Shown here piece after piece: positions 24,513 to 32,482 of a stretch of 56,464 bases of DNA. The notes under the pieces were generated by a model. That model made no database searches, was not told the DNA's origin, and saw nothing but the letters and a program-made list of their open reading frames with translations. The position numbers and the translations under genes are program-made. Numbering within the stretch: position 1 is the first letter of the stretch; each line of letters starts with the position of its first letter. The DNA is from an uncultured bacterium (GTDB taxonomy: Bacteria; Patescibacteriota; Minisyncoccia; Moranbacterales; GWC2-37-73): NCBI GenBank assembly GCA_903885965.1, contig CAISKQ010000002.1:1-56464 (forward strand), written 5' to 3'.

Positions 24513-24546
24513 TATCAGTTTTTCAAAAAAGTTTTTAGACTCAAAA

Positions 24547-25263
24547 TCATAAGTTGTCATATATCTCCTGCACGTCTTCGTGCTCATCCAATTTTTCTAA
24601 AAGTTTTTCGTAGTCAGCCCTTGCATTTTCATCCAGCTCAGTTTTTTGCAAGGCCGCATAAACTAGTTCCGCTCCTTCAACCTTAAGTCCTGCTTGCTCT
24701 AAATTTTCCTTCACAGATTTTAGATCCTCAATTTTTGTATATACAATAAAAATATCTTCTTCGCTAGTCATATCCTCCGCGCCTGATTCAATTGCCAGCA
24801 TTTCCAATTCATCCGCTTTCTTGTCGCCGACAGCAACCGCAACACTCCCTACCAATTTAAACATGAACTTCACACCTCCCTCACTGGCAGGTTTACCTCC
24901 GGCCTTGGTAAGGATACTTCTGATTTCGCTACCAGTTCGATTTCTATTATCCGTAGCAGTCTTGATGAGCATTGCCACATTTCCCGGGCCATAACCTTCA
25001 TAGATGATTTCCTCAATTTCAGCCCCGTCTTTCAATTCGCCAGTACCTTTTTTAATTGCGCGTTCAATTGTTTCTTTTGGCATATTCATATACCTCGCGC
25101 TGTCAATTGCCATTTGTAACTTGAAATTCATTTCCGGCTTGCCGCCGCCTTCTTTGGCTGCAATTGTAATAAGTCGGCCGTGCCTTGTAAAGACTTTCGC
25201 CCGCTTGGCATCATTAACCCCTTTTCGTTGTTTGATTCCCGCCCAATGTGAATGTCCAGACAT
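24547..25263 (-). CDS. yebC: YebC/PmpR family regulator
   Basis: 238 residues beginning MSGHSHWAGIKQRKGVNDAK, the invariant YebC opening. FTRHGRLITIAAKEGGGKPE, NMPKETIERAIKKG, EEIIYEGYGPGNVAMLI and DNRNRTGSEIRSILTKAGGK are all family motifs. YebC proteins are DNA-binding regulators in some bacteria, and recent work links the family to translation of proline-rich stretches. It is the first gene of a pair with ruvC. Length and motifs are normal. Confidence 0.95.
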   Translation of the reverse strand: MSGHSHWAGIKQRKGVNDAKRAKVFTRHGRLITIAAKEGGGKPEMNFKLQMAIDSARYMNMPKETIERAIKKGTGELKDGAEIEEIIYEGYGPGNVAMLIKTATDNRNRTGSEIRSILTKAGGKPASEGGVKFMFKLVGSVAVAVGDKKADELEMLAIESGAEDMTSEEDIFIVYTKIEDLKSVKENLEQAGLKVEGAELVYAALQKTELDENARADYEKLLEKLDEHEDVQEIYDNL

Positions 25264-25430
25264 ATTTTTAGCTTCTTAGGCATTAGCTTTTTAGCTTCAT
25301 AGCTTTAAAAACCAACTTCAGAATTTTCTTTATAACTTTATTACTTTCGACTTTATGACTTTTTAACTTAATTTCATCCTACCACCCCAAACTGTTCATT
25401 TCAAGCTCAAGCACAAGACTTACTAACAAA

Positions 25431-25457
25431 AAAACTTTCCATTATAGGAAAGTTTTT
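25431..25457. terminator. Hairpin with T-run (bidirectional)
   Basis: AAACTTTCC, loop ATTATA, GGAAAGTTT, flanked by A7 and T5. It lies in the gene-free stretch between yebC and the unknown gene at 25586, with a second hairpin terminator at 25526-25555. Most likely they end the minus-strand unit from 26374. Confidence 0.7.
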
Positions 25458-25525
25458 ATGGAATCAACAGATCGGTTCAACGTCTCTGACTTTAACCGCA
25501 TTGTTCTCGCTAATCTTTACCGCCA

Positions 25526-25555
25526 AAAAACCTTCTCAATGTGAGAAGGTTTTTA
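25526..25555 (-). terminator. Rho-independent terminator
   Basis: AAAAACCTTCTCA, loop TG, TGAGAAGGTTTTT. It starts 31 bp after the stop of the 25586-26374 gene on the minus strand and has T-runs both ways. Confidence 0.8.
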
Positions 25556-25585
25556 ATGTCTTAAATTATCTACTCTGAAACAAAA

Positions 25586-26374
25586 CTAAATGGTTACTTC
25601 TTCCCAGGTTTTTCCATCATCGCTCCATTCTATTTTATCCCCTTCTTTGACTGCTCCTATATAATCAGCGGCATAACTACCATCCCCAACGCTACTATTC
25701 CTAGTTCCCACCGTCATTACGGTTTCGTGTGCTTCATGCACAGGAAGATCCTCCCCGTTAAACTTAACATAAAAAATATCTTCATTATAATAGCCATTAT
25801 TATTACTTACTGATTCAAGGTGTGGCTTACCCCACATAATCCTCTCCAGCTTCTCTTCCTCTGGATGACCAGCTATAGACTCTCGGAAACTGTTCCACTT
25901 TTCCGAATGTCTCGCGTACTCTGCTTTTTGTAATGCATCCTGATCAGCTTTCCATGCTTCAGTTATGTCATGAAAGGTCACCTTAACACCCGCCCCTATA
26001 TAATCTCTTAAATCCGGAAATGCCCTCTTTGATTGCTCTCGAGCATTGCTTGTATTCTCCTTACTACAGTTTTCAAATGATGCCAGATAGGTTTTACCAC
26101 CATCTGAAAAGACACGAATACCGCCTCCCTGTTGAAAACCTTGAGCCTCATCAAAACCAACAACGTTAAGCTCTCTTACAATTTCTGCTGTTTTAGGATA
26201 ATCCTTTTTTAAAGTATAGGCACTCAACTTTTTCGCATAGTTAATTTTCTCAATTCCATTTTGAATGTCTAGCGCCTCCGAATATATTTCTTGTTTATTA
26301 TCTTCTGACCTTTTTTCTTTCCCTGGCAAACCCGTTGGCACCTGTGGAACTCCAAACTTTTCTCCTTCTCCCAT
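25586..26374 (-). CDS. Unknown 262-residue protein
   Basis: I do not recognise this protein. It is hydrophilic, with no membrane segment or signal peptide. The N-terminal 30 residues are rich in Gly, Pro and Lys. The middle has a helical, charged part and an odd GFQQGGGIRVFSDGGKTYLA segment. The C-terminal 90 residues are acidic (VKFNGEDLPVHEAHETVMTV, KEGDKIEWSDDGKTWEEV), with Trp and Asp repeats that look beta-rich. It lies between two terminators and a duplicated segment (26420-26612), in a region absent from the second copy of that duplication, so it may be a recent insertion. Confidence 0.7.
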   Translation of the reverse strand: MGEGEKFGVPQVPTGLPGKEKRSEDNKQEIYSEALDIQNGIEKINYAKKLSAYTLKKDYPKTAEIVRELNVVGFDEAQGFQQGGGIRVFSDGGKTYLASFENCSKENTSNAREQSKRAFPDLRDYIGAGVKVTFHDITEAWKADQDALQKAEYARHSEKWNSFRESIAGHPEEEKLERIMWGKPHLESVSNNNGYYNEDIFYVKFNGEDLPVHEAHETVMTVGTRNSSVGDGSYAADYIGAVKEGDKIEWSDDGKTWEEVTI

Positions 26375-26516
26375 AATTTTGTCTTTGAAAAATATTTTTC
26401 TGAAAAAGTATTTCCAAAAGTTTATTTTAATTATTTTTTTACTGAAGCTAAAATATTTCCCTATTTGCCTCTATTTTACCCCCCCCCCTCACTCAACTTG
26501 TCAAATTCAAAAAAAA

Positions 26517-26540
26517 CGCTTTGCAAGATTATGCAAAGCG
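26517..26540 (-). terminator. Terminator in duplicated segment, copy A
   Basis: CGCTTTGC, loop AAGATTAT, GCAAAGCG on the plus strand. On the minus strand it is followed by TTTTTTTT. It would now end the transcript of the lytic transglycosylase gene (26735-28711). Confidence 0.8.
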
Positions 26541-26575
26541 GTTTCCTTTTACCTTATGTAGTTGTATGGTAACGC

Positions 26576-26612
26576 TTAAATTTTCAACCCCGAATATTCC
26601 TTCAGGGTTTCC
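26576..26612 (-). pseudogene. C-terminal remnant of a DUF4325 gene
   Basis: The minus strand encodes AETLKEYSGLKI and a stop, matching the last residues (TLETPKEYSGLKI) of the intact DUF4325 gene at 29319-29600. Only this tail is left, together with the duplicated terminator behind it. Confidence 0.7.
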
Positions 26613-26734
26613 GCAAAGCCCACATTAATCAATCAACAACGCCTCAGATCCCAAGTCTCTCAATTTTGTACTGGTATATATGATGAAATATAAATAAATC
26701 ATCATACATACAATAATTATATTGGAAAATATGA

Positions 26735-28711
26735 TTATTTTAGAGTTTCTTCATATTTTTTTTCCCCGCTCCAAGAAAAAACCCTTTTAATTTCATTTGC
26801 TTGCACGACCACTTCTTTCTTTTCTGTCCCTAAATTATCTTCGCAAATAACCTCAGAAACGCCACTTAGTAAAATTTCAGCAACACCATCTTTATTTATA
26901 TCCGCATATTCGCTTTTCAATTTTCCATCTCTGAAAACCTCATCGCACTGCCAATATCCATATTGCTTATAATTATCGGGCGAAGTGCTAAGTTCATTTT
27001 TAGAATCAATTGCCTGAGTTTCCAAAAGTAGTTCTGCCTGATTGCTAACAATTTTATATAGATATAGTGAACCATTTCCAACATGCGTTTTGCCATATAT
27101 TTCTAAAATAGGATCTGCAAAACCTTTCAGATATATGAATTTTGCGCTCAAAATATACTGCTGTTTTATTGGGTTGTCTATCGCCAGCCATTTGATATTA
27201 CCATCATTTTCTAGACTGCCTATTTTCAAATTTTCCCACCAATCTTTTTCCCATTCCAAAATAGCAAAAAATAATTTTGGATCGCTTTCTGAAAAAACAA
27301 GCTCCACATTATTTAGTTCGACCGAATTAGCTGTGTTCTCATTTAATATTTTATTTTTAATAAAACTGTTTTGATCTATTATTTTTTCAGGATTATTGAA
27401 AAAACCATGTAAGCCAAAAATAAGTGGAGCAATAAAAATAAACGACCACAATTTTATACTTTTCTTAGGATTTGATTTATCAAGACCCTCAGTATAAATA
27501 AGCCAGATATTATCAGCATATTCCGCAGGGCCAGGTCCATAGGCTTGCACTGCCGCCTTCCAATCTTTCCAATATCTTTTCCCACCGCTTATTCCTTGTG
27601 CTTTATGATATAGCCATCGAACACCCCAGTAAATGCTTTCGTATGGAGTATCAGCATTTGCTTTGCCATTATAATCAAGTTTCTTTTCTGTGCCATTCTG
27701 CATACAATATTCAGTCAGTTCTCCGTTAAGCGTTTTCAATGATGGATCGCCTGGATTTCCGACCTGCATGACATTAATTTCTCCACCAGAATAATATCCC
27801 ATTTTACTTTCACGATAAATAATCGCCTTCACTAAGTTTGGATCAAGTGGTTTTTCTACTGGATATTTATCGCGTAAAAATTCTTCGTTCCACTTATTGA
27901 CGACCTCCTCAATTATCACATCGTAGCGATTATAGTCACTATTGCCAAGCGGTCCTTTATTCTCATACGGCCCAACTGGGATGTTATTTTTTTTATCTTG
28001 ATTATCATTATTTTCAAAAATACTTAAGTCAAGTTTATTTAAAAAAGGTTTCCTGTCTGCCCAAAGTTCAATATAATGGATTCCTTTTGCTAGACCAAGA
28101 TAAAACCGATTCGATTGGGTTTTCCCTTGAAGATCCCTTCCTTGCCAAAACCAGTTTTTGCCCCACCAGCTAGACTTGGAATTTTTTTGAATTTCTCCAT
28201 CAATCACAAGCTTAATATCATCACTATCAAAGGCATTTCTCTTTTTACAAGTAACTTCCACATCAAGAAAATTAACTGGAAAATCAACAACCACAACAGT
28301 AACCCAGGATTGACGATCTTTTTCTGATGATTGAATGTCTTTCAGCACGTTCAATGAGTTACCAATATCTAACTTATTGATCTGCGGCTCACTTAATAGC
28401 TCAGCCCCTCTTTTCGGAATAAATTTTATAGTATGTTTTCCTCCAACCAACTTCAAAATAAACACAATTGTTTTTTCTGTTCCCTTTAAATCTGAGCCAT
28501 TCCAAGCTGAGGGAATATCAAAATACTGTGACTTATTTCCTAAAGGAATTTCCCTCAATTTAAGCTCATCAATTTCCACTCTTAAATCTTCTCCGCCAAA
28601 TAATCCGAGGAATTTACCATTTTGACATACAGCAGAGACCTCGATCATGTAAACTCCAGCATCCGAAACACTAAAATTGAATTCCCATGGTTGTTTTATT
28701 TTTTTATACAT
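26735..28711 (-). CDS. Lytic transglycosylase-like protein, multidomain
   Basis: 658 residues. The first 230 residues hold two beta-rich carbohydrate-binding-like repeats (FNFSVSDAGVYMIEVSAVCQ near 10-30; DRQSWVTVVVVDFPVNFLDV; IHYIELWADRKPFLNKLDL). Residues about 285-410 form an SLT-type domain: LVKAIIYRESKMGYYSGG (Glu in YRES as likely catalytic acid), NVMQVGNPGDPSL, ESIYWGVRWLYHKAQG and WKAAVQAYGPGPAEYA. A membrane helix follows (KLWSFIFIAPLIFGLHGFF), and a C-terminal domain ends with the FG-GAP-like YADINKDGVAEILLSG. No N-terminal signal peptide is seen, so topology is unclear. It probably cuts peptidoglycan. It lies between the two copies of a duplicated segment. Confidence 0.72.
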   Translation of the reverse strand: MYKKIKQPWEFNFSVSDAGVYMIEVSAVCQNGKFLGLFGGEDLRVEIDELKLREIPLGNKSQYFDIPSAWNGSDLKGTEKTIVFILKLVGGKHTIKFIPKRGAELLSEPQINKLDIGNSLNVLKDIQSSEKDRQSWVTVVVVDFPVNFLDVEVTCKKRNAFDSDDIKLVIDGEIQKNSKSSWWGKNWFWQGRDLQGKTQSNRFYLGLAKGIHYIELWADRKPFLNKLDLSIFENNDNQDKKNNIPVGPYENKGPLGNSDYNRYDVIIEEVVNKWNEEFLRDKYPVEKPLDPNLVKAIIYRESKMGYYSGGEINVMQVGNPGDPSLKTLNGELTEYCMQNGTEKKLDYNGKANADTPYESIYWGVRWLYHKAQGISGGKRYWKDWKAAVQAYGPGPAEYADNIWLIYTEGLDKSNPKKSIKLWSFIFIAPLIFGLHGFFNNPEKIIDQNSFIKNKILNENTANSVELNNVELVFSESDPKLFFAILEWEKDWWENLKIGSLENDGNIKWLAIDNPIKQQYILSAKFIYLKGFADPILEIYGKTHVGNGSLYLYKIVSNQAELLLETQAIDSKNELSTSPDNYKQYGYWQCDEVFRDGKLKSEYADINKDGVAEILLSGVSEVICEDNLGTEKKEVVVQANEIKRVFSWSGEKKYEETLK

Positions 28712-28777
28712 AGGTTTATAGTATTTTTAAAAAATCTATAATTTTATAAATTTATTTATTACTTTATTACCCTCCCC

Positions 28778-28871
28778 GTCATTGCGAGCATGTAATCATG
28801 CGTGGCAATCTAGGGCCTTGCCGAGTTCTGGATCGCCACGGATTTCCGATTACAAAAATCTTCGCGATGAC
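28778..28871. repeat. GTCATTGCGAG-type palindromic element
   Basis: The left end is GTCATTGCGAGCATGTAATC and the right end GATTACAAAAATCTTCGCGATGAC. Inside are GTGGCAATCTAGG and GGATCGCCACGGATT. No coding frame. Part of the same type lies at 3589-3639. Confidence 0.75.
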
Positions 28872-28944
28872 AGAGTCTTATTGCTTTACGACTATCTTCA
28901 TCCTAGCACCCTAAATTATTCATTTCAAGCTCAAGCAAAAAAAG

Positions 28945-28972
28945 TCGGTTCAATGTCTCTGACTTGAACCGC
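28945..28972 (-). terminator. Hairpin with T-run on minus strand
   Basis: CGGTTCAA, loop TGTCTCTGA, CTTGAACCG on the plus strand; on the minus strand it is followed by ACTTTTTTTG. A decayed copy is at 25471-25499 and part of another at 39992-40011. Confidence 0.65.
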
Positions 28973-29165
28973 ATTTTTCTTAAAGTTTATTGTCTAGCAA
29001 AGTGAGCGAAATGAATTCGCCGGCTGGCGAATTCATTTCGCAGCAGCCTGTCCGCCTTTGGAGGAAGCGACGATAACAAAAGGTATTTTGCCTACGAGGC
29101 TTGTCCACCTCGGCGAGCCTCAGGCGAGACAGGCCTCCAGGGCTTGCCCTGGGGTATTAATACCC

Positions 29166-29365
29166 TTTTATTTTAATTATTTTTTTATTCAAGCTAAACT
29201 ATTTCCCTGTTTGCCTCTATTTCCCACCTCAAGCAACTTGTCAAATTCAAAAAACCGCTTTGCAAGATTATGCAAAGCGGTTTTTTCTTTTTTACCTTAT
29301 GTAGTTGTATGGTAACGCTTAAATTTTCAACCCTGAATATTCCTTCGGGGTTTCCAGCGTGGCTT
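29166..29365. repeat. Direct repeat copy B
   Basis: Copy of 26420-26612, including the terminator CCGCTTTGC/GCAAAGCGG at 29255-29287 and the last 15 codons of the intact DUF4325 gene. The poly-C run of copy A is replaced by TCCCACC. A second shared block (TTCATTTCAAGCTCAAGCA) occurs at 25396 and 28920, so the repeat is patchy over a longer distance. Confidence 0.85.
29255..29287 (-). terminator. Terminator of the DUF4325 gene
   Basis: CCGCTTTGC, loop AAGATTAT, GCAAAGCGG with T-runs on both sides, 32 bp after the DUF4325 stop codon on the minus strand. Confidence 0.85.
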
Positions 29366-29600
29366 GCACGGTTGAGTTTTCCGTGTTGAGAAGTTTGACA
29401 TTTTCAAATTCTTGAAAAATTTTGGTGACAACCTCATCTGCCCAAGATGGTGTGATAGCTTTGACACCTTCAAAATTTATTTCAATCAGTTCGTCTTTTG
29501 GCAAACCATTCAGAGAATATGACTGTAATGCCAAATAAGCTTCTCTTCCGGCTTGATGTGAAGCCAAAAGATCACCACATTTTTTTATTTCAATTTTCAT
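29319..29600 (-). CDS. STAS-like DUF4325 protein
   Basis: 93 residues: EINFEGVKAITPSWADEVVT (about 42-61) and the preceding GREAYLALQSY match the DUF4325 family, a STAS-like alpha/beta fold. Members are small cytoplasmic proteins, often beside kinases or HTH regulators, thought to act in signalling or antagonist switches. The gene has its own terminator. Its 3' end is duplicated at 26576-26612. Confidence 0.75.
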   Translation of the reverse strand: MKIEIKKCGDLLASHQAGREAYLALQSYSLNGLPKDELIEINFEGVKAITPSWADEVVTKIFQEFENVKLLNTENSTVQATLETPKEYSGLKI

Positions 29601-29699
29601 AATTTTTGCAAATCTTTTTCCATAAATCTATTTTTATCCTAGCAAACAAAGCCTGCCAAGTCCAGCCAAAACGACTTATTAAATCACTGACCGTTGCAA

Positions 29700-29734
29700 G
29701 GAGGCTCAACCTCCATTATGGAGGTTGAGCCTCC
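29700..29734. repeat. Nested palindrome, copy 4
   Basis: Arms GGAGGCTCAACCTCCAT and ATGGAGGTTGAGCCTCC around one T, flanked by ACCGTTGCAA and AACGGT. It lies between the DUF4325 gene start and the TrmB stop. It repeats copy 3 (9020-9054) in inverse orientation. Confidence 0.9.
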
Positions 29735-29775
29735 AACGGTTACCCAGCTTGAACCAAATTGCTTTAGCCTTATAA

Positions 29776-30519
29776 CTATTTTACCTCCCTCCCCTTTGCC
29801 CAGGCGATTTCGAAAATCGGCCTGATGGATTTTGCCAATTCTTCAGACTCAATGACCACGATGAAAGGGTTTTCCTCCAGCGATGTGATGGCAATTTTAT
29901 TAGCATATAAAGAAAAATCCATACCAATGCCCTTCAAATCCTCCAGGAACCTCACCCTTTCGCCGACTGCTAAAAACTTTTGAGCCATTTCAACTTCGCT
30001 TTTATTATTCGGCACCAAATGTCGATTTCCCAAAGGATAAATCTTTTTATTATATCCCTTAGCCCATTTATCAGTTATGCCAGGATAATGCTGCTCGCTT
30101 CTCTCGCAGGAATAAATATAGAAGATATCATCCTCGTTGCCCATAATCTCCCAGGCCTTCAAGATCGCTTCTTTCGTGTCATAATAACTAATTTTCGGTC
30201 TGCTCTTACCCTTGCTACCAAGCGTGCGAATCATGGGGAGCATTTCTGAAAAGTTTTTTGCCACATTTTTGAGTTGCGACAAAATCACAGTCGGGTCCGT
30301 GGCTTGAAAAGTGTTGATTTTCAAATTTGGCAGCTCGCTAGCATAGCCTCTTTTCATCAAGCCTTCGAGAATCACATAGATAATCGAGCGCTTGAGCTTG
30401 GTTGTTTTCGAAATATCCGTCACGTTTCCCGTTCCAAGTTCAACCAGCGCCAAATACACTTGCGCCTCTTTTTCCGTGAAACCCGTGGTTTCCAAAAGTT
30501 TTATTAAGTCTTGATCCAT
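29776..30519 (-). CDS. TrmB-like HTH regulator, copy 1
   Basis: 247 residues. The winged-helix N-terminus reads LETTGFTEKEAQVYLALVEL, GTGNVTDISKTTKLKRSIIY and LEGLMKRGYASELPNL. It is followed by a coiled segment (about 80-100) and the TrmB effector domain (ISYYDTKEAILKAWEIM, EDLKGIGMDFSLYANKIAIT, ENPFIVVIESEELAKSI). TrmB regulators sense sugars or other ligands in archaea; in CPR the ligand is unknown. It has a strong promoter (30681-30709) and a leader of about 150 nt that holds a large palindrome. Confidence 0.88.
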   Translation of the reverse strand: MDQDLIKLLETTGFTEKEAQVYLALVELGTGNVTDISKTTKLKRSIIYVILEGLMKRGYASELPNLKINTFQATDPTVILSQLKNVAKNFSEMLPMIRTLGSKGKSRPKISYYDTKEAILKAWEIMGNEDDIFYIYSCERSEQHYPGITDKWAKGYNKKIYPLGNRHLVPNNKSEVEMAQKFLAVGERVRFLEDLKGIGMDFSLYANKIAITSLEENPFIVVIESEELAKSIRPIFEIAWAKGREVK

Positions 30520-30549
30520 ATGTTTTTCAATATTTAAAAAATAACAAGG

Positions 30550-30656
30550 TTGTCATCCTGAATTTATTTCAGGATCTCTGTTACAGGCAGTATTGTGAAA
30601 CAAAGAAAGCAGATTCTGAAACCCTCCAAAGACGGACAGGCAAGTTCAGGATGACA
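30550..30656. repeat. GTCATCCTGAA-type palindromic element
   Basis: The left end is TGTCATCCTGAATTTATTTC and the right end AGTTCAGGATGACA, with AGGATCTC and AGATTCTGAAACC inside. It contains part of the short repeat CTCCAAAGACGGACAGGCAAG. It lies in the leader of TrmB copy 1. A related element sits beside TrmB copy 2 (43592-43678). Confidence 0.75.
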
Positions 30657-30680
30657 TAATGACATAATTAGATTATTCTA

Positions 30681-30709
30681 ATCCTACCAAAAACCACCTC
30701 TTTTGTCAA
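30681..30709 (-). promoter_or_regulatory. Promoter of TrmB copy 1
   Basis: TTGACA (plus 30704-30709), 17 bases, TAGGAT (plus 30681-30686). The same pair of boxes with the same spacing precedes TrmB copy 2. Confidence 0.75.
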
Positions 30710-30798
30710 TATTTTTGATAAATAATTTTAATTTTTCATATTATAAGCCTTTTATTTATGCAATAACACACCAAGCTATTGATAATTTCAGTAAAATG

Positions 30799-30827
30799 TT
30801 GTATATTCGTACGTTACGTGTTATAAT
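30799..30827 (+). promoter_or_regulatory. Promoter of the phosphoribosyltransferase operon
   Basis: TTGTAT (30799-30804), 17 bases, TATAAT (30822-30827). Transcription would start near 30834, 12 nt before the ATG. Confidence 0.7.
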
Positions 30828-30845
30828 TTTTTAATAGCTAAAAAC

Positions 30846-31478
30846 ATGACGACTATCAACCTGAAGAGCAAAGTGTCCTTAAAAAAAGATACTGCACACG
30901 ATTATATCTATGAGACTTTCGATGAAAAGCCTATCAAGCTAGTTTCTGGTAAAAAGTACTGCATTAACTCTTTGACTGATCATGCTCCCATCACAAGGCC
31001 AGAATTATTAAGACAAATTGCAGAAGAAGCTTTCAGGACTGTGAACTTTGATGATATTGATTTTATTGTTGGCGAAGAAGACAGGGGCGGCTATCTCTGC
31101 GCGATATTGTCTATGCAATTTAACAAACCCTTCACCCTAACAAAATGGAATCCGGCTGGTTTTGAAGGAGAAATTCATGTGGATTTTAAAAATGCCTACA
31201 CGGATGGAAAATTATATCTAAATGGTCTTTCGGCAAATTTAAAAAGAGCAATCATTGTCGACGACATCATTGATACTGGTGGAACCATCATAGCAATGGT
31301 TAAACTGCTTAGAAGTGCTGGAGTCGAAGTTGTCGACATATTCGCAGTCGCTGAAAAATCTGATTATAGGGGAAAAGAACGAATAGCAAAAGAAACTGGA
31401 ATTATGCCAAAAGTACTGGTAAGTTTCATTTCAAATGGGAAAAAATCAAAAGTAACAAGCAGAATTAAATTAAACTAA
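30846..31478 (+). CDS. Phosphoribosyltransferase
   Basis: 210 residues. The PRPP-binding motif AIIVDDIIDTGGTI is at 135-148. FIVGEEDRGGYLCAILSMQF (73-92) and FTLTKWNPAGFEGEIHVDF occupy the usual base- or hood-facing places. It is nearer to adenine/xanthine-type PRTases than to orotate enzymes, but the base cannot be told from sequence. A methyltransferase follows 20 bp later, so both may act on one nucleotide or nucleoside. The pair is divergent from TrmB copy 1, which could regulate it. Confidence 0.85.
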   Translation: MTTINLKSKVSLKKDTAHDYIYETFDEKPIKLVSGKKYCINSLTDHAPITRPELLRQIAEEAFRTVNFDDIDFIVGEEDRGGYLCAILSMQFNKPFTLTKWNPAGFEGEIHVDFKNAYTDGKLYLNGLSANLKRAIIVDDIIDTGGTIIAMVKLLRSAGVEVVDIFAVAEKSDYRGKERIAKETGIMPKVLVSFISNGKKSKVTSRIKLN

Positions 31479-31498
31479 CTCAAATTAACTTAAAAAAT

Positions 31499-32191
31499 AT
31501 GACAAAAGACACAAATGTATACACGGTTGATCAATATAATGGTTGGGCTGATGAACATGATTGGAAGACAGTTAAATATGATTCAGAGAGCAGGGCACTG
31601 TTTTATTCTTTTTTAAATTTTGAAACAAAAGGGAAAAAGTTGCTTGACGTGGCCTGCGGCAGCGGGCATGATCTTTTGCACTACAAGGATAGCTTTGGTT
31701 TTGATGTCAATGGCGTTGATGCATCTGACAAGGAAGTTGCCTTCGCGAACAAAAGACTAGGTGAAGATGCTGTCAAAGTTGGGCTATCTGACGCTATTCC
31801 ATTTGAAGACAAAACTTTTGATGTCGTCGTTTCAAAATATGCACCACAAGCGTTTAATAGCATTGAAGATTTTTACAATGAAGTCATTAGGGTTTTGAAA
31901 CCTGGTGGCTATTTCATTATCTTAACAACTCATCCAATGAGACAATTTTTAGAAAAATCTGTGAAACCTAGAGATTATTTCAAAAAAGAAGTAGTTGTTT
32001 CATGGATATACGAACACACCATACCCCTAAAAGAATGGAGCCACACTTTTAATGAATACTTCTCGCCATTATTCCTTGATAATTTTATCATTGAACAATT
32101 TTATGAAAAAGCTGACACAAAAGAATGTATTGAACACATTGATGGAGAAAGCTATCCTGGTTATTTTCTGTTTAGGGCGAAGAAAAAATAA
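31499..32191 (+). CDS. Class I SAM-dependent methyltransferase
   Basis: 230 residues. Motif I is LLDVACGSGHD at 48-58, followed by GFDVNGVDASDKEVAFANKR, AIPFEDKTFDVVVSKYAPQA and VIRVLKPGGYFIILTTHP, the standard order of the Methyltransf_11 fold. The C-terminal part carries an HTFNEYFSPLFLDNF segment seen in small-molecule methyltransferases. Substrate unknown. It follows the phosphoribosyltransferase in one operon. Confidence 0.88.
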   Translation: MTKDTNVYTVDQYNGWADEHDWKTVKYDSESRALFYSFLNFETKGKKLLDVACGSGHDLLHYKDSFGFDVNGVDASDKEVAFANKRLGEDAVKVGLSDAIPFEDKTFDVVVSKYAPQAFNSIEDFYNEVIRVLKPGGYFIILTTHPMRQFLEKSVKPRDYFKKEVVVSWIYEHTIPLKEWSHTFNEYFSPLFLDNFIIEQFYEKADTKECIEHIDGESYPGYFLFRAKKK

Positions 32192-32233
32192 ATTTGTTTT
32201 TCTTTAACTAACCGAACATCACAATAAGGTTTT

Positions 32234-32267
32234 AGAGGCTAAGCCTCCCCTTGGAGGCTTAGCCTCT
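32234..32267. repeat. Nested palindrome, copy 5
   Basis: Arms AGAGGCTAAGCCTCC (32234-32248) and GGAGGCTTAGCCTCT (32253-32267), loop CCTT. Each arm holds GAGGCT-A-AGCCTC. It lies 43 bp after the methyltransferase stop and is followed on the plus strand by TTTATAATT, so it may also end that transcript. Confidence 0.85.
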
Positions 32268-32276
32268 TTATAATTA

Positions 32277-32333
32277 AATCCCATCAAAAACCACCTCTTT
32301 TGTCAACATTTTTGATAAATAATTTTAATTTTC
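32277..32333 (-). promoter_or_regulatory. Orphan duplicate of the TrmB promoter region
   Basis: About 55 bp nearly identical to 30680-30736, including TTGACA (plus 32301-32306), 17 bases, TGGGAT (plus 32278-32283) and the ATTATTTATCAAAAAT upstream part. On the minus strand it points at the palindrome 32234-32267 and the 3' end of the methyltransferase gene; there is no gene for it to drive. Confidence 0.65.
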
Positions 32334-32368
32334 CTATTTTAAAGCTATTTTTAGGCATATTAACATAA

Positions 32369-32460
32369 TATACTATTGATAAAATACCAAAAATAGTATA
32401 CGCTTACTTGTTAAGATGAATTAGGAATAACCTATCATCTAACAAAAAGTTACTTAACAA
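32369..32460 (+). promoter_or_regulatory. Inverted repeat and structured leader before 32483
   Basis: A 9-bp inverted repeat TATACTATT...AATAGTATA (32369-32377 and 32392-32400) spans a weak promoter (TTGATA, 15 bases, TATACG) and could be an operator. Behind it, TTGTTAAG (32408-32415) pairs with CTTAACAA (32453-32460), enclosing AGATGA/TCATCT and TTAGG/CCTA stems, so the leader of the next gene folds into a hairpin. Confidence 0.5.
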
Positions 32461-32482
32461 CAAACCGACGGAGAAAAAAACC

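Larger units (their letters stand above)
26420..26612. repeat. Direct repeat copy A (other copy 29166-29365)
   Basis: About 190 bp that match 29166-29365 in order: TTTTAATTATTTTTTTA, CTATTTCCCTATTTGCCTC, a poly-C run of ten (26479-26488; missing in copy B), ACTTGTCAAATTCAAAAA, the CGCTTTGC/GCAAAGCG terminator hairpin (26517-26540), TACCTTATGTAGTTGTATGG, and the 3' end of a DUF4325 gene. In copy B this last part belongs to an intact gene. Confidence 0.85.

Noticed and set aside
24547-24587. RuvC start at 24587
   Set aside because: It would overlap yebC by 41 bp and add 25 residues not found in the family; ATG 24512 gives the normal length.
25469-25499. GGTTCAA-containing string that resembles a tRNA T-arm
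   Set aside because: No acceptor, D or anticodon stems around it; the better copy at 28945 is a simple terminator hairpin.
26479-26488. C10 tract as a phase switch
   Set aside because: It lies outside genes and far from a promoter; the other copy of the segment lacks it, so it is probably neutral.
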